A stretch of 64,000 nt of DNA from AP-16 sp963755055 (GCA_963755055.1 CAVWIS010000022.1:124001-188000); one strand, 5' to 3'; numbered from the stretch's first letter, positions 9,070 through 18,780 are shown. Translations and numbers: made by a program. Notes: generated by a model not told the origin, from the letters alone.

Positions 9070-10002
9070 TCAGAACGCGACCTTGTCGGCGCCCTTGAGC
9101 GAGAGAATTTGCCGCGCCTCGTCGGGGGTGGCGATCTCCAGGCCGAGCCCTTCGAGGATCTGCCGCGCCATGCGGACCTGGTCGGCGTTCGAGGTGGCGA
9201 GCTTGCCCTTGCCGAGCCACAGCGAGTCCTCGAGCCCGACCCGGACATTGCCGCCCATAGCGGCCGCCATCGCGGCGATCGGCATCTGATTGCGCCCGGC
9301 GCCGAGCACCGACCAGCGGTACTTGTCGCCGAACAGCCGGTCAGCGGTGCGCCGCATGTGCAGGACGTCCTCGGGATGCACCCCGATGCCGCCGAGGATG
9401 CCGAACACCGACTGCACGAAGAGCGGCGGCTTGACCAGGCCGCGATCGAGGAAATGCCGCAGATTGTAGAGATGCGCGATGTCGTAGCACTCGAACTCGA
9501 AGCGCGTGTCGTTGTCGGCGCAGGTTCTGAGGATGTACTCGATGTCCTTGAAGCTGTTGCGGAACACCAGGTCCCGCGTGCTCTCCAAGAAGGGTTTTTC
9601 CCAGTCGAACTTGAACTCCTTGTAGCGGTCGAGCAGGTGGTAGAGGCCGAAATTGATCGACCCCATGTTGAGCGAGGCGACCTCCGGCTTGAAGGTGGCG
9701 GCCGGCTTCACCCGCTCCTCCACGGTCATGAACGGGCTGCCGCCGGAGGTGATGTTGATCACCGCATTGGTCTGCTGCTTGATGCGCGGCAGGAAGCGGG
9801 CAAAGGCTTCCGGCGTCTGGTCCGGCCGGCCGTTCTCCGGGTTGCGGGCGTGGAGATGCAGCACCGCGGCGCCGGCCTCCGCGGCGGCCAGCGCATCCTT
9901 GACGATCTCGTCCGGCGTGAGCGGCAGGTAGGGCGACATCGAGGGGGTATGAATCGCCCCGGTCACCGCGCAGGTGATCACCACTTTACGCCCGTCTGCC
10001 AT
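9070..10002 (-). CDS. BKACE-family 3-keto acid cleavage enzyme
   Basis: A 310-residue protein of the beta-keto acid cleavage enzyme family (PF05853; 3-keto-5-aminohexanoate cleavage enzyme is its founding member). These cytoplasmic zinc enzymes condense a beta-keto acid with acetyl-CoA, yielding acetoacetate and a new CoA ester. Seen are the N-terminal VVITCAVTGAIHTPSMS and the zinc-binding HLHARNPENG. The ATG at 10002 is chosen because GGGAGGAA lies about 6 bases upstream; an in-frame longer reading to 10134 has no such site. First gene of the minus-strand operon that continues to 5913 and divergent from the chemoreceptor gene. The exact keto acid is not determinable. Confidence 0.9.
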   Translation of the reverse strand: MADGRKVVITCAVTGAIHTPSMSPYLPLTPDEIVKDALAAAEAGAAVLHLHARNPENGRPDQTPEAFARFLPRIKQQTNAVINITSGGSPFMTVEERVKPAATFKPEVASLNMGSINFGLYHLLDRYKEFKFDWEKPFLESTRDLVFRNSFKDIEYILRTCADNDTRFEFECYDIAHLYNLRHFLDRGLVKPPLFVQSVFGILGGIGVHPEDVLHMRRTADRLFGDKYRWSVLGAGRNQMPIAAMAAAMGGNVRVGLEDSLWLGKGKLATSNADQVRMARQILEGLGLEIATPDEARQILSLKGADKVAF

Positions 10003-10203
10003 GTCGCGTTCCTCCCGTGTCCGGCCTGATCGTTGGTTCTGTCCGGCTGCTTTAGGCGAGATGCGCGGGATTTTCCAGAACTGCGGGCGGGGAGCCGCCT
10101 CGGAGCGGCGAGACCAGGGCGGCAGGCCCCGCATAAGTAATTATCCTTAAGCGGATGTTTACGACTTTGAGACGATTTTGTCGCCGGGCCGGAGACTGCA
10201 TCC

Positions 10204-12234
10204 ATGAACCTCTTCAAGCTGCGGATTGGCACGAAGCTCGGCATCACGGCGGGGCTCGCCGTGCTCCTGGTCGCCGGCATGGTGGCGAACGAGCAGCTCA
10301 GCGGCGCCATGCTGCTCGATTCCAAGGTTGCGGCGGACGGCGAGCAGGCGCTGATCCGCGAGGTGACGGCGGCCGAGATCGCATTGCGCGGCATGCAGCT
10401 CGCGGTCCGCGACATGCGGCTGGCGGCCTCCGCCGACGACCTCAACAAGGGGCGCGACCGGATGCGCGTGCAGGCGCGCGCGGGCTCGCAGGCGCTCGAC
10501 CGGGCCGTGGCGCTGACCTCGCGGGCGGACGAAAAGGACCGCCTCGGCAAAGTCAGGGGGTTGGCCGATGCCTACCGAGGTGCCGCCGAGGAGCTCGGAC
10601 GGGCGGTCTTGTCGGACCTGCGCTATGCCCGGGATCGCGCCCAGGTCACCGAGGACTGGACCGGGAAGCTGAAGGACTTTTGGGTCTCGCTGGCGCTGTC
10701 CGACGAGGCGAAGCGCCGGGAGATCGATGCCGCGCTGCACGAGGCGGACTACTACTTCCTCACCGCGCGCAGCAGGTCGTGGCAGTTCGTCGTCACCGGC
10801 GATCCGACAGCGAAGCTCAACAGCGCCCGCGACGCCACCAACGCCTCGGAAAAGGTCAAGGAGGCGCGCGCGCTGTCGACCGACAAGGACGTCAGCGCCG
10901 ACATCGACACCCTGTCGGCCTTCATCTCCCGCTTCGTGGCGCTGCTCGACGATTCGCTGAAGATGGCCGACCAGAAGATCGCCATCGACCGCGACCGCGC
11001 ACTGCCGCTGGCCCGCGACATGGAGGCGCTGCTCGGGGAAACCTCGGAACGGGCCGCGAAATCCGCCGAGGAGGTCAATGCCGGCGTCCTGGTCGCGATG
11101 TCGAGCGCCAACCGGATCGGCATCGCGGTCGGCATGGCGGCGATGATCCTGCTGGTCGGAGCGGCGGTGTTCTCCCAGCTCGGTATCGCCCGGCCGATCC
11201 AGCGCATCGGGGCGGTGCTGCGCGATCTCGCCGACGGCGACAAGCAGGTGCGCATCCCCTACACGGACCGCGCCGACGAGGTCGGCGACAATGCGCGGGC
11301 GGCAGAGACGTTTCGCGCGCGGCTTGTCCGCATGGAGGCGCTGGAGGCCGAGCAGAAGCAGGCGGAAGCCCGGGTGGCGGAGCAGCGCAAGGCCGACACC
11401 CAGCGGGCGGCCGACGGCTTCGAGGCCGCGGTCGGCTCGATCATCGAGGTTGTGTCGTCCTCGGCGACCGAGCTGCAGGCGGCCGCCAGCACGCTGACCC
11501 AGACGGCCGACACCACCCAGCAGCTCTCGGCGAGCGTCGCCGAGGCCTCCGAGAGCGCCTCGACCAGCGTGCAGACGGTGGCGGCGGCCTCCGACGAGCT
11601 CGCCGCCTCGGTCGGCGAGATTTCCCGGCAGGTGACGGAGTCGAACCGGATTGCCGCCGAGGCGGTGCGCCAGGCCCAGCACACCAATTCCCGCATCAAC
11701 GAGCTCTCCAAGGCGGCGAACCGGATCGGCGACGTGGTCAAGCTGATCAGCGAGATCGCCGCGCAGACCAATCTGCTGGCGCTCAACGCCACCATCGAGG
11801 CGGCCCGGGCCGGCGAGGCCGGCCGCGGCTTCGCCGTGGTGGCGACCGAAGTGAAGGCGCTTGCCGCGCAGACCGCGAAGGCCACCGAGGAGATCGGCCT
11901 GCAGGTCGAGGGCATGCAGGTGGCGACCCGGGAATCGGTCGGCGCCATCAAGCAGATCGGCACCATCATCGGACAGATCTCCGACATCTCGTCGGTGATC
12001 GCGGCCGCCATCGAGGAGCAGGGCGCGACCACGCTGGAGATCGCCCGCAATGTCCAGCAGGCCGCCACCGGGGCAGCCCAGGTGGCGACCAACATCACCG
12101 ACGTCAATCGCGGCGCGACCGAGACCGGCGCGGCGTCGGGCGAGGTGCTGCGCGCCGCCGAAAAGCTGGCGAGCCAGGGCAATTCGCTGAAGACCGAGCT
12201 GGACCGCCTGCTCGCCACCATGCGGGCAGCCTGA
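10204..12234 (+). CDS. Methyl-accepting chemotaxis protein
   Basis: A 676-residue inner-membrane chemoreceptor. One membrane helix lies near residues 12-30 and a second near 304-325, framing a helical periplasmic sensor of about 270 residues. A HAMP linker follows (about 328-380), then the signalling domain whose tip holds AAQTNLLALNATIEAARAGE, which contacts CheA and CheW. No CheB/CheR-binding pentapeptide is seen at the C-terminus, which ends TMRAA. The gene is divergent from the BKACE operon, which hints that its ligand might be the compound degraded there. That is inference from position only. Confidence 0.93.
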   Translation: MNLFKLRIGTKLGITAGLAVLLVAGMVANEQLSGAMLLDSKVAADGEQALIREVTAAEIALRGMQLAVRDMRLAASADDLNKGRDRMRVQARAGSQALDRAVALTSRADEKDRLGKVRGLADAYRGAAEELGRAVLSDLRYARDRAQVTEDWTGKLKDFWVSLALSDEAKRREIDAALHEADYYFLTARSRSWQFVVTGDPTAKLNSARDATNASEKVKEARALSTDKDVSADIDTLSAFISRFVALLDDSLKMADQKIAIDRDRALPLARDMEALLGETSERAAKSAEEVNAGVLVAMSSANRIGIAVGMAAMILLVGAAVFSQLGIARPIQRIGAVLRDLADGDKQVRIPYTDRADEVGDNARAAETFRARLVRMEALEAEQKQAEARVAEQRKADTQRAADGFEAAVGSIIEVVSSSATELQAAASTLTQTADTTQQLSASVAEASESASTSVQTVAAASDELAASVGEISRQVTESNRIAAEAVRQAQHTNSRINELSKAANRIGDVVKLISEIAAQTNLLALNATIEAARAGEAGRGFAVVATEVKALAAQTAKATEEIGLQVEGMQVATRESVGAIKQIGTIIGQISDISSVIAAAIEEQGATTLEIARNVQQAATGAAQVATNITDVNRGATETGAASGEVLRAAEKLASQGNSLKTELDRLLATMRAA

Positions 12235-12261
12235 GTTCCTGGCGCCCGGCCGGCCGGCGCC

Positions 12262-12462
12262 TCACCAAGGACCGGCGGGAATGCCGGGCCATCCGAGCAT
12301 GAGCAGGATGGCGCTGATCAAAGCTCCTTCGGCACAGAACAGGAGCACCACGATGAGCGAGCGCCGATCCTCGGCTTTGGCCTGACGTTCAGCCGATCGA
12401 CGGGCCGCAAGCCCCGGAAAGGCGGCCGGATCACCAAGGCTCCTGGTCGGCGCGCTCAGCAT
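12262..12462 (-). CDS. Possible small membrane protein
   Basis: A 66-residue open frame with one strongly hydrophobic stretch near the C-terminus (SLIVVLLFCAEGALISAI), preceded by a charged segment rich in Arg, Lys and Glu. The ATG at 12462 has GGGAAG about 8 bases upstream; a GTG at 12489 would add nine residues. It has no family I recognise. It lies between the 3' end of the chemoreceptor gene and the LuxR-type gene. It could be a genuine single-pass membrane protein, but a chance open frame in GC-rich DNA cannot be excluded. Confidence 0.35.
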   Translation of the reverse strand: MLSAPTRSLGDPAAFPGLAARRSAERQAKAEDRRSLIVVLLFCAEGALISAILLMLGWPGIPAGPW

Positions 12463-12616
12463 GACGGCTTCCCGCGCGCGACCGGACACGGCTCGACGGA
12501 CGTGAATTTATGTTGCATGGCGATGCCTCGCTGTGGGTCCCGACCACCTCTTCGGCGGGCGGAGCCAAGCACAGAGCCGGCCTGCGCACCTGTCCCATTT
12601 GGGATAGCGACGTGCT

Positions 12617-13702
12617 CTAAAAATCCAGACGCGCCAGCAGGGCCACCAGCTCCGCCTGGCGGCCTGTGTCGGTCTTCTCGAACACGCTCTTGAGATGGTT
12701 GCGCGCCGTGCCAACCTGGATGCGCAGGTGCCGGGCGATGTCGGTCAGGGTAAACCCTTCGGCGAGCAGGACCGCGACGTCGACCTCCCGGTCGGTCAGG
12801 TCGAAGGCGTCGCGGACCAGCGCATGCCGGAGGCTGACCGGGGCGCGTCGCGGGTTGCGCCGGATCAGCAAGGCCACCGCGGCGGCCGCCAGGAAGACGT
12901 CGCGGGCGTCTCCGCCCACCGGGACGATCTGCAGGTAGAAGCGCTCGCCGTCGAGAGCCACAAGCGACACGCCGGCCGGCCGCTGCGGAGCCCTGACGGC
13001 GGCCACCACGGCGAGATCGAGAACCGTCTGCACCGTCGGATCCGCCGCCACCAGGCGCCGGGCGATGACCGCCAGCGCCGCCCCGCCGTCATCGGCGAAA
13101 CCATGAGTGCGCAGCACGCGGCCCCAGGCGTCGAGCTCGAATACCGGGTCGCCGCGCCGGTGCAACAGCCGCGCCATTCCGGCGGCCTCGGCATCGAGCA
13201 CCCGGTGGGCGATGCGCGCCGCCGCCTTGAGGTCGGGCAGCATGGTGTCGAGCGCGACGGCGTCGCCGCGCTGGTAGGGGCCGGACTTGAGGCGGCGCTT
13301 GAAGCTGACCGCGATCTCGTCGCCGGCCTCCCAGTCGAGCCGCGCATTGGCGTGCCAGAACAGCCCGGCCGGGCGCAGAAAATCCTGATAGAACGGATCG
13401 TGGGCCATCTGCTCGTCGGTATAGTCGTCGTGATCGACGCGGAAGCCCGGGTGAAAATCGTGATTGACCCGGACCTGCCGGGAGCTCGGCGGAGCGCGTC
13501 CGGCGAGCACGACGGCGATCGGCTCGACGATGTCCGGTGTGGAGATCGCCGCCACCAGCCGGCGGTTGCGGTTGCGGATGACCGCGAGGTCGCTCGCCCC
13601 CGCCGCCACGGCGAGGCGCGACAGCGCCGGCTGAAAACCTTCCCCGAGCAGAGCCGCCGTCAGCACATCGTCGGTGGCGGCCTTGATGGCATCGACTGGC
13701 AT
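12617..13702 (-). CDS. LuxR-family transcriptional regulator
   Basis: A 361-residue protein ending in a LuxR-type helix-turn-helix. FDLTDREVDVAVLLAEG begins the DNA-binding domain at about residue 300, with recognition helix in VGTARNHLKSVFEKT. The first 290 residues show no receiver Asp pattern and no acyl-homoserine-lactone motif I can identify; they may be a PAS/GAF-like sensor. It lies downstream of the molybdenum hydroxylase genes on the same strand with a gap of about 250 bases, so it may have its own promoter. Target genes are unknown; the neighbouring chemoreceptor and hydroxylase operons are the obvious candidates. Confidence 0.85.
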   Translation of the reverse strand: MPVDAIKAATDDVLTAALLGEGFQPALSRLAVAAGASDLAVIRNRNRRLVAAISTPDIVEPIAVVLAGRAPPSSRQVRVNHDFHPGFRVDHDDYTDEQMAHDPFYQDFLRPAGLFWHANARLDWEAGDEIAVSFKRRLKSGPYQRGDAVALDTMLPDLKAAARIAHRVLDAEAAGMARLLHRRGDPVFELDAWGRVLRTHGFADDGGAALAVIARRLVAADPTVQTVLDLAVVAAVRAPQRPAGVSLVALDGERFYLQIVPVGGDARDVFLAAAAVALLIRRNPRRAPVSLRHALVRDAFDLTDREVDVAVLLAEGFTLTDIARHLRIQVGTARNHLKSVFEKTDTGRQAELVALLARLDF

Positions 13703-13954
13703 GCGGGCTCCGGCGCAGGCAACAGGCTCGGCCGGACGGTATGGGCTCGCTTACGCCGGCGCAGTGACGCAGCCCACACAGCGGACGAATTTTTCGGCGC
13801 CGACACAACCCTACCCCGTTAATCCTCGCGAAAATTGCAATCGCCGCGGCATCCAAACAGACAGTGCACCGCGGCGGACCGCGGCACATGTCCAAACAAT
13901 CGACGCCCCCCGTCTCCGGCTCATCGCACGGCGTTCAGGGGAGACGGAAAAGCC

Positions 13955-16351
13955 CTACACCTTGCCGAGCGCGCGCAGCACCACGCCAGGCGTCATCGGC
14001 ATCTCGGTGATGGCGGCGGCGCCTAGCGGGCGAAGCGCGTCGTTGACGGCGTTCAGCACCGCGCCCGGCGCGCCGGCGGTGCCGGCCTCGCCGGCGCCCT
14101 TGGCGCCGAGCTCGGAATCCGCGGTCGGCGACACCACGTGGCCGACCGCGATGTCGGGCATCTCCGCCGCCATCGGCACCAGATAGTCCGCCATGTTGCC
14201 GTTGCGCAGCTGGCCCTCGGCGTCATAGACGCAGTGCTCGGTGAGCGCCGCGCCGATGCCCTGGACCACGCCGCCGCGGATCTGCTCGTCGACCAGTTGC
14301 GGGTTGATCACGGTGCCGCAATCCTCCACCACCCAGTGGCCGATGAGTTTGATGAACCCGGTGTCGGCGTCGACCTCCAGCCAGGACGCCTGGATGCCGT
14401 TGGTGAAGGCGAACGGATAGGCGCGCGGCACGTAGTGCCGGGTCGCCATCAGCTCGGCCTGGAAGCCGGGCGGCAGCGTGTCGGGCCGGAAGTAGGCGAT
14501 GCGCGCCACCTCGTCGAGCCCGATGCGCTCGCGCCCGGTATCGGCATCGACCACCGCGCCGTTGCGGATGTCGAGCGTCTTGGGCTCGGCCTGCAGGATG
14601 CTGCCGGCCACCGCCAGCACGTTCGCCCGCAATGCCTTGCCGGCCTGCCAGGCGGCCTCGCCGCCGATGCCGGCGGCGCGCGACGCCCAGGTGCCGCCCC
14701 CATAAGGCGTGTTGTCGGTGTCGCCAGTGATGACGCGCACGCGCTCGATCGGCACCCCGAACGAGGTTGCCACCACCTGGGCGACGACCGCCTCGGCGCC
14801 CTGGCCCTGCTCGGTGACGCCGGTGTGGCAGAACACGGCGCCGGTGGCGTCGAGCCTCACGGTGGCGCCGTCCTGCGCCGAGATGCGGGCGCCGCCGACG
14901 CCATAGAATGCCGCGCTCGGATTGGTGACCTCGATGAAGGACGCAAAGCCGATGCCGCGCCAGATGCGTTTTCGGCGCAAGTCCTCCTGCTCGCGCCGCA
15001 GCGCGTCGTAACCCATCATGCCGACGAGTTTTGCCAGGCAGGCGTGGTGCGAGAGTTTTTCGAACCGCAGCCCTGATGGCGAAGCGCATGGATAGGCGTC
15101 GTCGGCGATCAGGTTGCGGCGGCGGATCTCGACCGGATCCATGCCGATCTTCTGCGCGGCGAGGTCGACCAAGCCCTCGGTCACGGCCGTCGCGATCGGA
15201 TGGCCGACCGCGCGGTACTGGCACATGACGTTCTTGTTCTGGAACACCACGCGGGCATGGGCGCGATAATTCGGGCACGCATAGGGGCCGCCGGTCAGGT
15301 TGACGATCTGGTTCGCCTCGATGCCGCTGGTGCGCGGATAGACCGAATACGGACCGATGCCGGTCAGATCATCGATCTCGAACGCCGTGATGCGGCCGTC
15401 CTGCTTGACAGCGATGCGGCCCTTCACGCGGTGGTCGCGCGCATGGATGTCGGTGACAAAGCTCTCGATGCGGTCGACGACGAACTTGATCGGCCGCCGC
15501 AGCAGTTTCGACAGCGCCACCGTCGCCATCTCGTCGGCATAGACGTGCACCTTGATGCCGAACGAGCCGCCGACGTCGTGACACACGACCCGCACCTGAT
15601 GCTCGGCGAGATCCAGATGCTTGGCGAACAGATTCTGCATCATGTGCGGGGCCTGGGTGCCCTGATGCACGGTCAGCCGCTCATCGCCCGGATTCCAGTC
15701 GGCCACCACGGCCCGCGGCTCGAGCGTCACGCCGGTATGGCGGCCGAAGCGGAAGACTGTCTCGACCACGGCATCGGCCTCGGCAAAGGCGCGGTCGACC
15801 TCGCCTGCCTCGTGGCGGCGCTCGAAGGTGAGGTTGTCGCCGAGCTCCGGATGGATGACCGGCGTCGCCGCGTCGAGCGCGGTCTCCATGTCGGTGACCG
15901 GCGGCAGCGGCTCATAGTCGACCACGACGAGCTCGGCGGCATCCTCGGCGAGCGCCCGCGTCTTCGCCACCACGGCGGCGACCGCCTCGCCCTGCCAGCA
16001 GGCGCGGTCGACCGCCACCGCGTATTGCGGCGCCGACTTGATGCCCTTGAGATGGGTGAGCACGCCGACCCACGGACTGCACACTTTGGCGATCTCGGCG
16101 CCGGTCACCACCGCGACCACGCCCGGCGTTTTCGCCGCCGCCGCACCGTCGACGCGGGCGATGCGGGCGTGGGCATGGGGCGAGCGCACGAACGCCACAT
16201 GCGCCATGCGCGGCAGCACCAGATCGCTGACGAACTGGCCGCGCCCCTGGGTGAGGCGTTGCAGATTGGGCCGCGGCACCGAGCGGCCGATATAGGAGTT
16301 CGGCCGGTCGAGCGCCGTGAGCACGGGCGCGAGGTCGTCGACGATCTTCAT
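13955..16351 (-). CDS. Molybdenum hydroxylase large subunit (CoxL/xanthine dehydrogenase type)
   Basis: A 798-residue molybdopterin-cytosine-dinucleotide-binding subunit of the xanthine oxidase family. The start at 16351 overlaps the stop of the iron-sulfur subunit by ATGA, and the N-terminus YIGRSVPRPNLQRLTQGRGQ is typical. Further family blocks are DVGGSFGIK, and GAKGAGEAGTAGAPG near the C-terminus, which contains the Glu expected as catalytic base. The active-site loop reads QYRAVGHPIA rather than the AYRCSFR loop of true CO dehydrogenase, so this is not a form I CO dehydrogenase; it probably hydroxylates an aromatic or aldehyde substrate. It is the third gene of a FAD-2Fe2S-Mo operon. Confidence 0.92.
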   Translation of the reverse strand: MKIVDDLAPVLTALDRPNSYIGRSVPRPNLQRLTQGRGQFVSDLVLPRMAHVAFVRSPHAHARIARVDGAAAAKTPGVVAVVTGAEIAKVCSPWVGVLTHLKGIKSAPQYAVAVDRACWQGEAVAAVVAKTRALAEDAAELVVVDYEPLPPVTDMETALDAATPVIHPELGDNLTFERRHEAGEVDRAFAEADAVVETVFRFGRHTGVTLEPRAVVADWNPGDERLTVHQGTQAPHMMQNLFAKHLDLAEHQVRVVCHDVGGSFGIKVHVYADEMATVALSKLLRRPIKFVVDRIESFVTDIHARDHRVKGRIAVKQDGRITAFEIDDLTGIGPYSVYPRTSGIEANQIVNLTGGPYACPNYRAHARVVFQNKNVMCQYRAVGHPIATAVTEGLVDLAAQKIGMDPVEIRRRNLIADDAYPCASPSGLRFEKLSHHACLAKLVGMMGYDALRREQEDLRRKRIWRGIGFASFIEVTNPSAAFYGVGGARISAQDGATVRLDATGAVFCHTGVTEQGQGAEAVVAQVVATSFGVPIERVRVITGDTDNTPYGGGTWASRAAGIGGEAAWQAGKALRANVLAVAGSILQAEPKTLDIRNGAVVDADTGRERIGLDEVARIAYFRPDTLPPGFQAELMATRHYVPRAYPFAFTNGIQASWLEVDADTGFIKLIGHWVVEDCGTVINPQLVDEQIRGGVVQGIGAALTEHCVYDAEGQLRNGNMADYLVPMAAEMPDIAVGHVVSPTADSELGAKGAGEAGTAGAPGAVLNAVNDALRPLGAAAITEMPMTPGVVLRALGKV

Positions 16352-16836
16352 GCGGGCTCCCCGGCGCGGGCGCGTGCCACCGCCTCGACGGCATCGACGA
16401 TCGCGTGATAGCCGGTGCAGCGGCAGTAGTTGCCCGACAGATGCTCGCGGATCGCTTCGCGGCTCGGCACGCCACCGCGACCGATGAACTCGGCGGCGGT
16501 GAGCAGCATGCCGGGCGTGCAGTAGCCGCATTGCAGGGCGTTGCGCTGCTCGAAGGCTTTTTGCAGGTCGGCGATCGTCTGCGAGTCGGAAACCCCTTCG
16601 ATCGTATCGACGCGATGGCCGTCGCATTGCACGGCGAGCACCAGGCAGCCGCGCACCACGACGTCGTCGAGCCGTACCGTGCAGGCTCCGCAGGCGCCGT
16701 GCTCGCAGCCGACATGGCTGCCGGTGAGCCCGAGCTGATCGCGCAGGAAATCGACCAGGGTGGTGCGCGGCTCGACGCTTTCGCGCACCTCCTCGCCGTT
16801 GATCACGACGGCGATGGCGTGGAGCTCGGTGCTCAT
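16348..16836 (-). CDS. (2Fe-2S)-binding subunit of a molybdenum hydroxylase (CoxS type)
   Basis: A 162-residue electron-transfer subunit carrying two [2Fe-2S] clusters. The plant-ferredoxin-type cluster is bound by C44, C49, C52 (CEHGACGACTV) and C64. The second cluster in the helical C-terminal domain is bound by C103 and C106 (CGYCTPGM) and C138 and C140 (CRCTGY). It passes electrons from the molybdenum site to the FAD subunit. Its start overlaps the FAD-subunit stop and its stop overlaps the large-subunit start, each by ATGA, so the three genes are translationally coupled. The length is normal for the family. Confidence 0.95.
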   Translation of the reverse strand: MSTELHAIAVVINGEEVRESVEPRTTLVDFLRDQLGLTGSHVGCEHGACGACTVRLDDVVVRGCLVLAVQCDGHRVDTIEGVSDSQTIADLQKAFEQRNALQCGYCTPGMLLTAAEFIGRGGVPSREAIREHLSGNYCRCTGYHAIVDAVEAVARARAGEPA

Positions 16837-17675
16837 GCTGATTGCTCCAGCAACTGCGAGGCGACGCGCCCGAGCAGCACGCCGGCCAGATGCTTCTTCA
16901 CCGCCCCGGTCGCCTGCAGGTCGTCCGGCGGATCGAGGTCGACGGCGAGCGCCGCGACGGCGGCCTCGACGCCATGGCTCGCGAGCGCGGCCTCGGCCTT
17001 GCGCGCGCGCAGCGCGGTCGCTCCGACGCCGAACCAGGCGAGGCGCACGTCGCGCAAGGTTTCGCGGTCCGCTCGCGCCGCCGCCGCGAGCCCGACCATC
17101 GCGTAATCGCCGTGGCGCCGCGCCAGCTCGGCGAAGCCGTGGCGCGACTGCGCGGAGGCGGCGGGGACGCGGATGGCGGTCAGCACGTCGCGCGGACCGA
17201 GCGCGGTCTCGTAAAGGCCCTTGAAGAAATCATCCGCCGCCACCGTGCGCCGGCCGCCGGGGCCGGCGATCACGATCTCGGCGCCGAGCGCCAGCAGGCA
17301 GGCCGGCAGCTCGGCGGCCGGGTCGGCGAAGGCGATCGAGCCGCCGATCGTCCCGCGATTGCGGATCGCCGGATGGCCGATATGCGGCAGGGCGCGCGCG
17401 ATCAGCGGCGCATGGCGGGCGACCAGGTCGGACCGCTCGGCCGCGGCGTGGCGCACCAGCGCGCCGATCTCGAGAGCGCCATCGGCGAGCGAAATGGCGT
17501 CGAGGCCGCCGATCTCGTTGAGATCGACCAGCAGGCTCGGCGCACTCAGCCGCATGTTGAGGGTCGCCACCAGGCTCTGGCCGCCGGCGAGGAGCCGCGC
17601 ACCGTCCCGGCCCAACAGCTCGATCGCATGATCGACCGAGCGGGCCTTCGCATAGGCGAATGCCGCAGGCTTCAA
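16833..17675 (-). CDS. FAD-binding subunit of a molybdenum hydroxylase (CoxM type)
   Basis: A 280-residue flavoprotein subunit of the xanthine oxidase family. The two FAD-binding blocks are visible: AGGQSL (30-35) and TIGGSIAFADPAAELPA (109-125). It accepts electrons from the iron-sulfur subunit and passes them to the terminal acceptor. First gene of the three-gene operon, divergent from the Bug-type binding-protein gene with about 97 bases between the starts, so one shared control region may serve both. The pairing suggests that the Bug protein captures the compound that the hydroxylase oxidises, which is inference. Confidence 0.93.
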   Translation of the reverse strand: MKPAAFAYAKARSVDHAIELLGRDGARLLAGGQSLVATLNMRLSAPSLLVDLNEIGGLDAISLADGALEIGALVRHAAAERSDLVARHAPLIARALPHIGHPAIRNRGTIGGSIAFADPAAELPACLLALGAEIVIAGPGGRRTVAADDFFKGLYETALGPRDVLTAIRVPAASAQSRHGFAELARRHGDYAMVGLAAAARADRETLRDVRLAWFGVGATALRARKAEAALASHGVEAAVAALAVDLDPPDDLQATGAVKKHLAGVLLGRVASQLLEQSA

Positions 17676-17772
17676 CTGCGCCCCCTCCCCCTCGCGGCTT
17701 GCCGCCGACGTCGGTGTTGCCGCACTATCATCGGTGATCGCGGACAGCGCGGCAAGCCTGAGGGAGGAGTGA

Positions 17773-18775
17773 ATGAGACCGGGCCGAACGGTCCCTGCGC
17801 CGCTGTCGGGCCTCGTGCTGCTCGCCGCCTTGATCGCCTGGTGGCATCCGGCCTGCGCCGGGGATGACGCGGCGACGGGCTACCCCAGCCGGACGATCCG
17901 CATCGTGGTGGGATTCAGCCCGGGCGGCGGCAACGACATCCTGGCGCGGCTGATCGGCCAAAAGCTCTCCGCAGAGTCTTGGCCAGCCGGTGGTGATCGA
18001 GAACAAGCCGGGTGCCGGCGCGATCATCGGCACCGAGTACGTCGCCCGCCAGCCGCCCGACGGCTACACGCTGCTGGTCGGTGCCAGCGGCGCCATGACG
18101 ATCAATCCGGCGGTGTATCAGAAGCTCGGCTATGCGACGCTACGCGACTTCGTGCCGATCTCGATGATCGCCTCGTTCCCGCTTTTTCTGGTGGTCAATG
18201 CGGCGGCGCCGCACCGCTCGGTCCAGGATCTGGTCGCCTACGCCAAGGCCAATCCGGCGAAATCCAACTATGCGAGCGCGTCGACCGCGTTCCAGCTGCC
18301 CACCGAATTGTTCAAGCTCAAGACCGGGGCGCCGATCGAGCATATCGGCTATCGCGGCAGCGGCGACTCGCTGGTCGCCCTGATCTCCGGGACGGTCGGC
18401 ATGGCGTTCATCGACGCGCCGCCGGTGTCCGGCCAGATCAAGGCCAACCAGGTGCGGGCGCTCGCCGTCACCTCGCGCGGGCGCGCGCCGGAATTTCCCG
18501 ACGTGCCCACCATGGCGGAGGCCGGCATTCCCGACATGGAGGTCACGTTGTGGAGCGGCCTGTTCGCGCCGGCCGGCACGCCGGCGCCGATCGTCAAAAA
18601 ACTCGAGGCCGAGGTGATGCGCATCGCCCGGCTGCCGGATGTCAGCGCCCGCATGAAGGATCTTGCGGTCGAGCCCGAGGGCAGCACCTCGGAGGAACTC
18701 GCGCGGGTGATCCGGCGGGACATCGAGCGCTGGACAGCCGTGGCCAAGGCGGCCAACATCAAGATCGAGCCGTAG
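17773..18775 (+). CDS. Bug-type (TctC-like) extracytoplasmic binding protein, frameshifted
   Basis: The two halves lie in different frames. Frame one gives a signal peptide (SGLVLLAALIAWWHPACAG) and the mature start YPSRTIRIVVGFSPGGGNDI through LARLIGQKLSAE. From about base 17977 the family sequence continues one frame over as LGQPVVIENKPGAGAIIGTE to the stop at 18775. A single extra base fits, since the corrected joint has the normal family length. Bug proteins bind carboxylates or aromatic acids in the periplasm, usually for a TctAB-type transporter, which is absent here. Several other genes in this window show similar one-base faults, so a sequencing indel is as likely as a true pseudogene. 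The stop is followed five bases on by a palindromic repeat. Confidence 0.8.
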
Positions 18776-18780
18776 TAAGG

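Noticed and set aside
13955..16351. Aerobic CO dehydrogenase large subunit (coxL form I)
   Set aside because: The diagnostic AYRCSFR loop is absent; QYRAVGHPIA is found instead.
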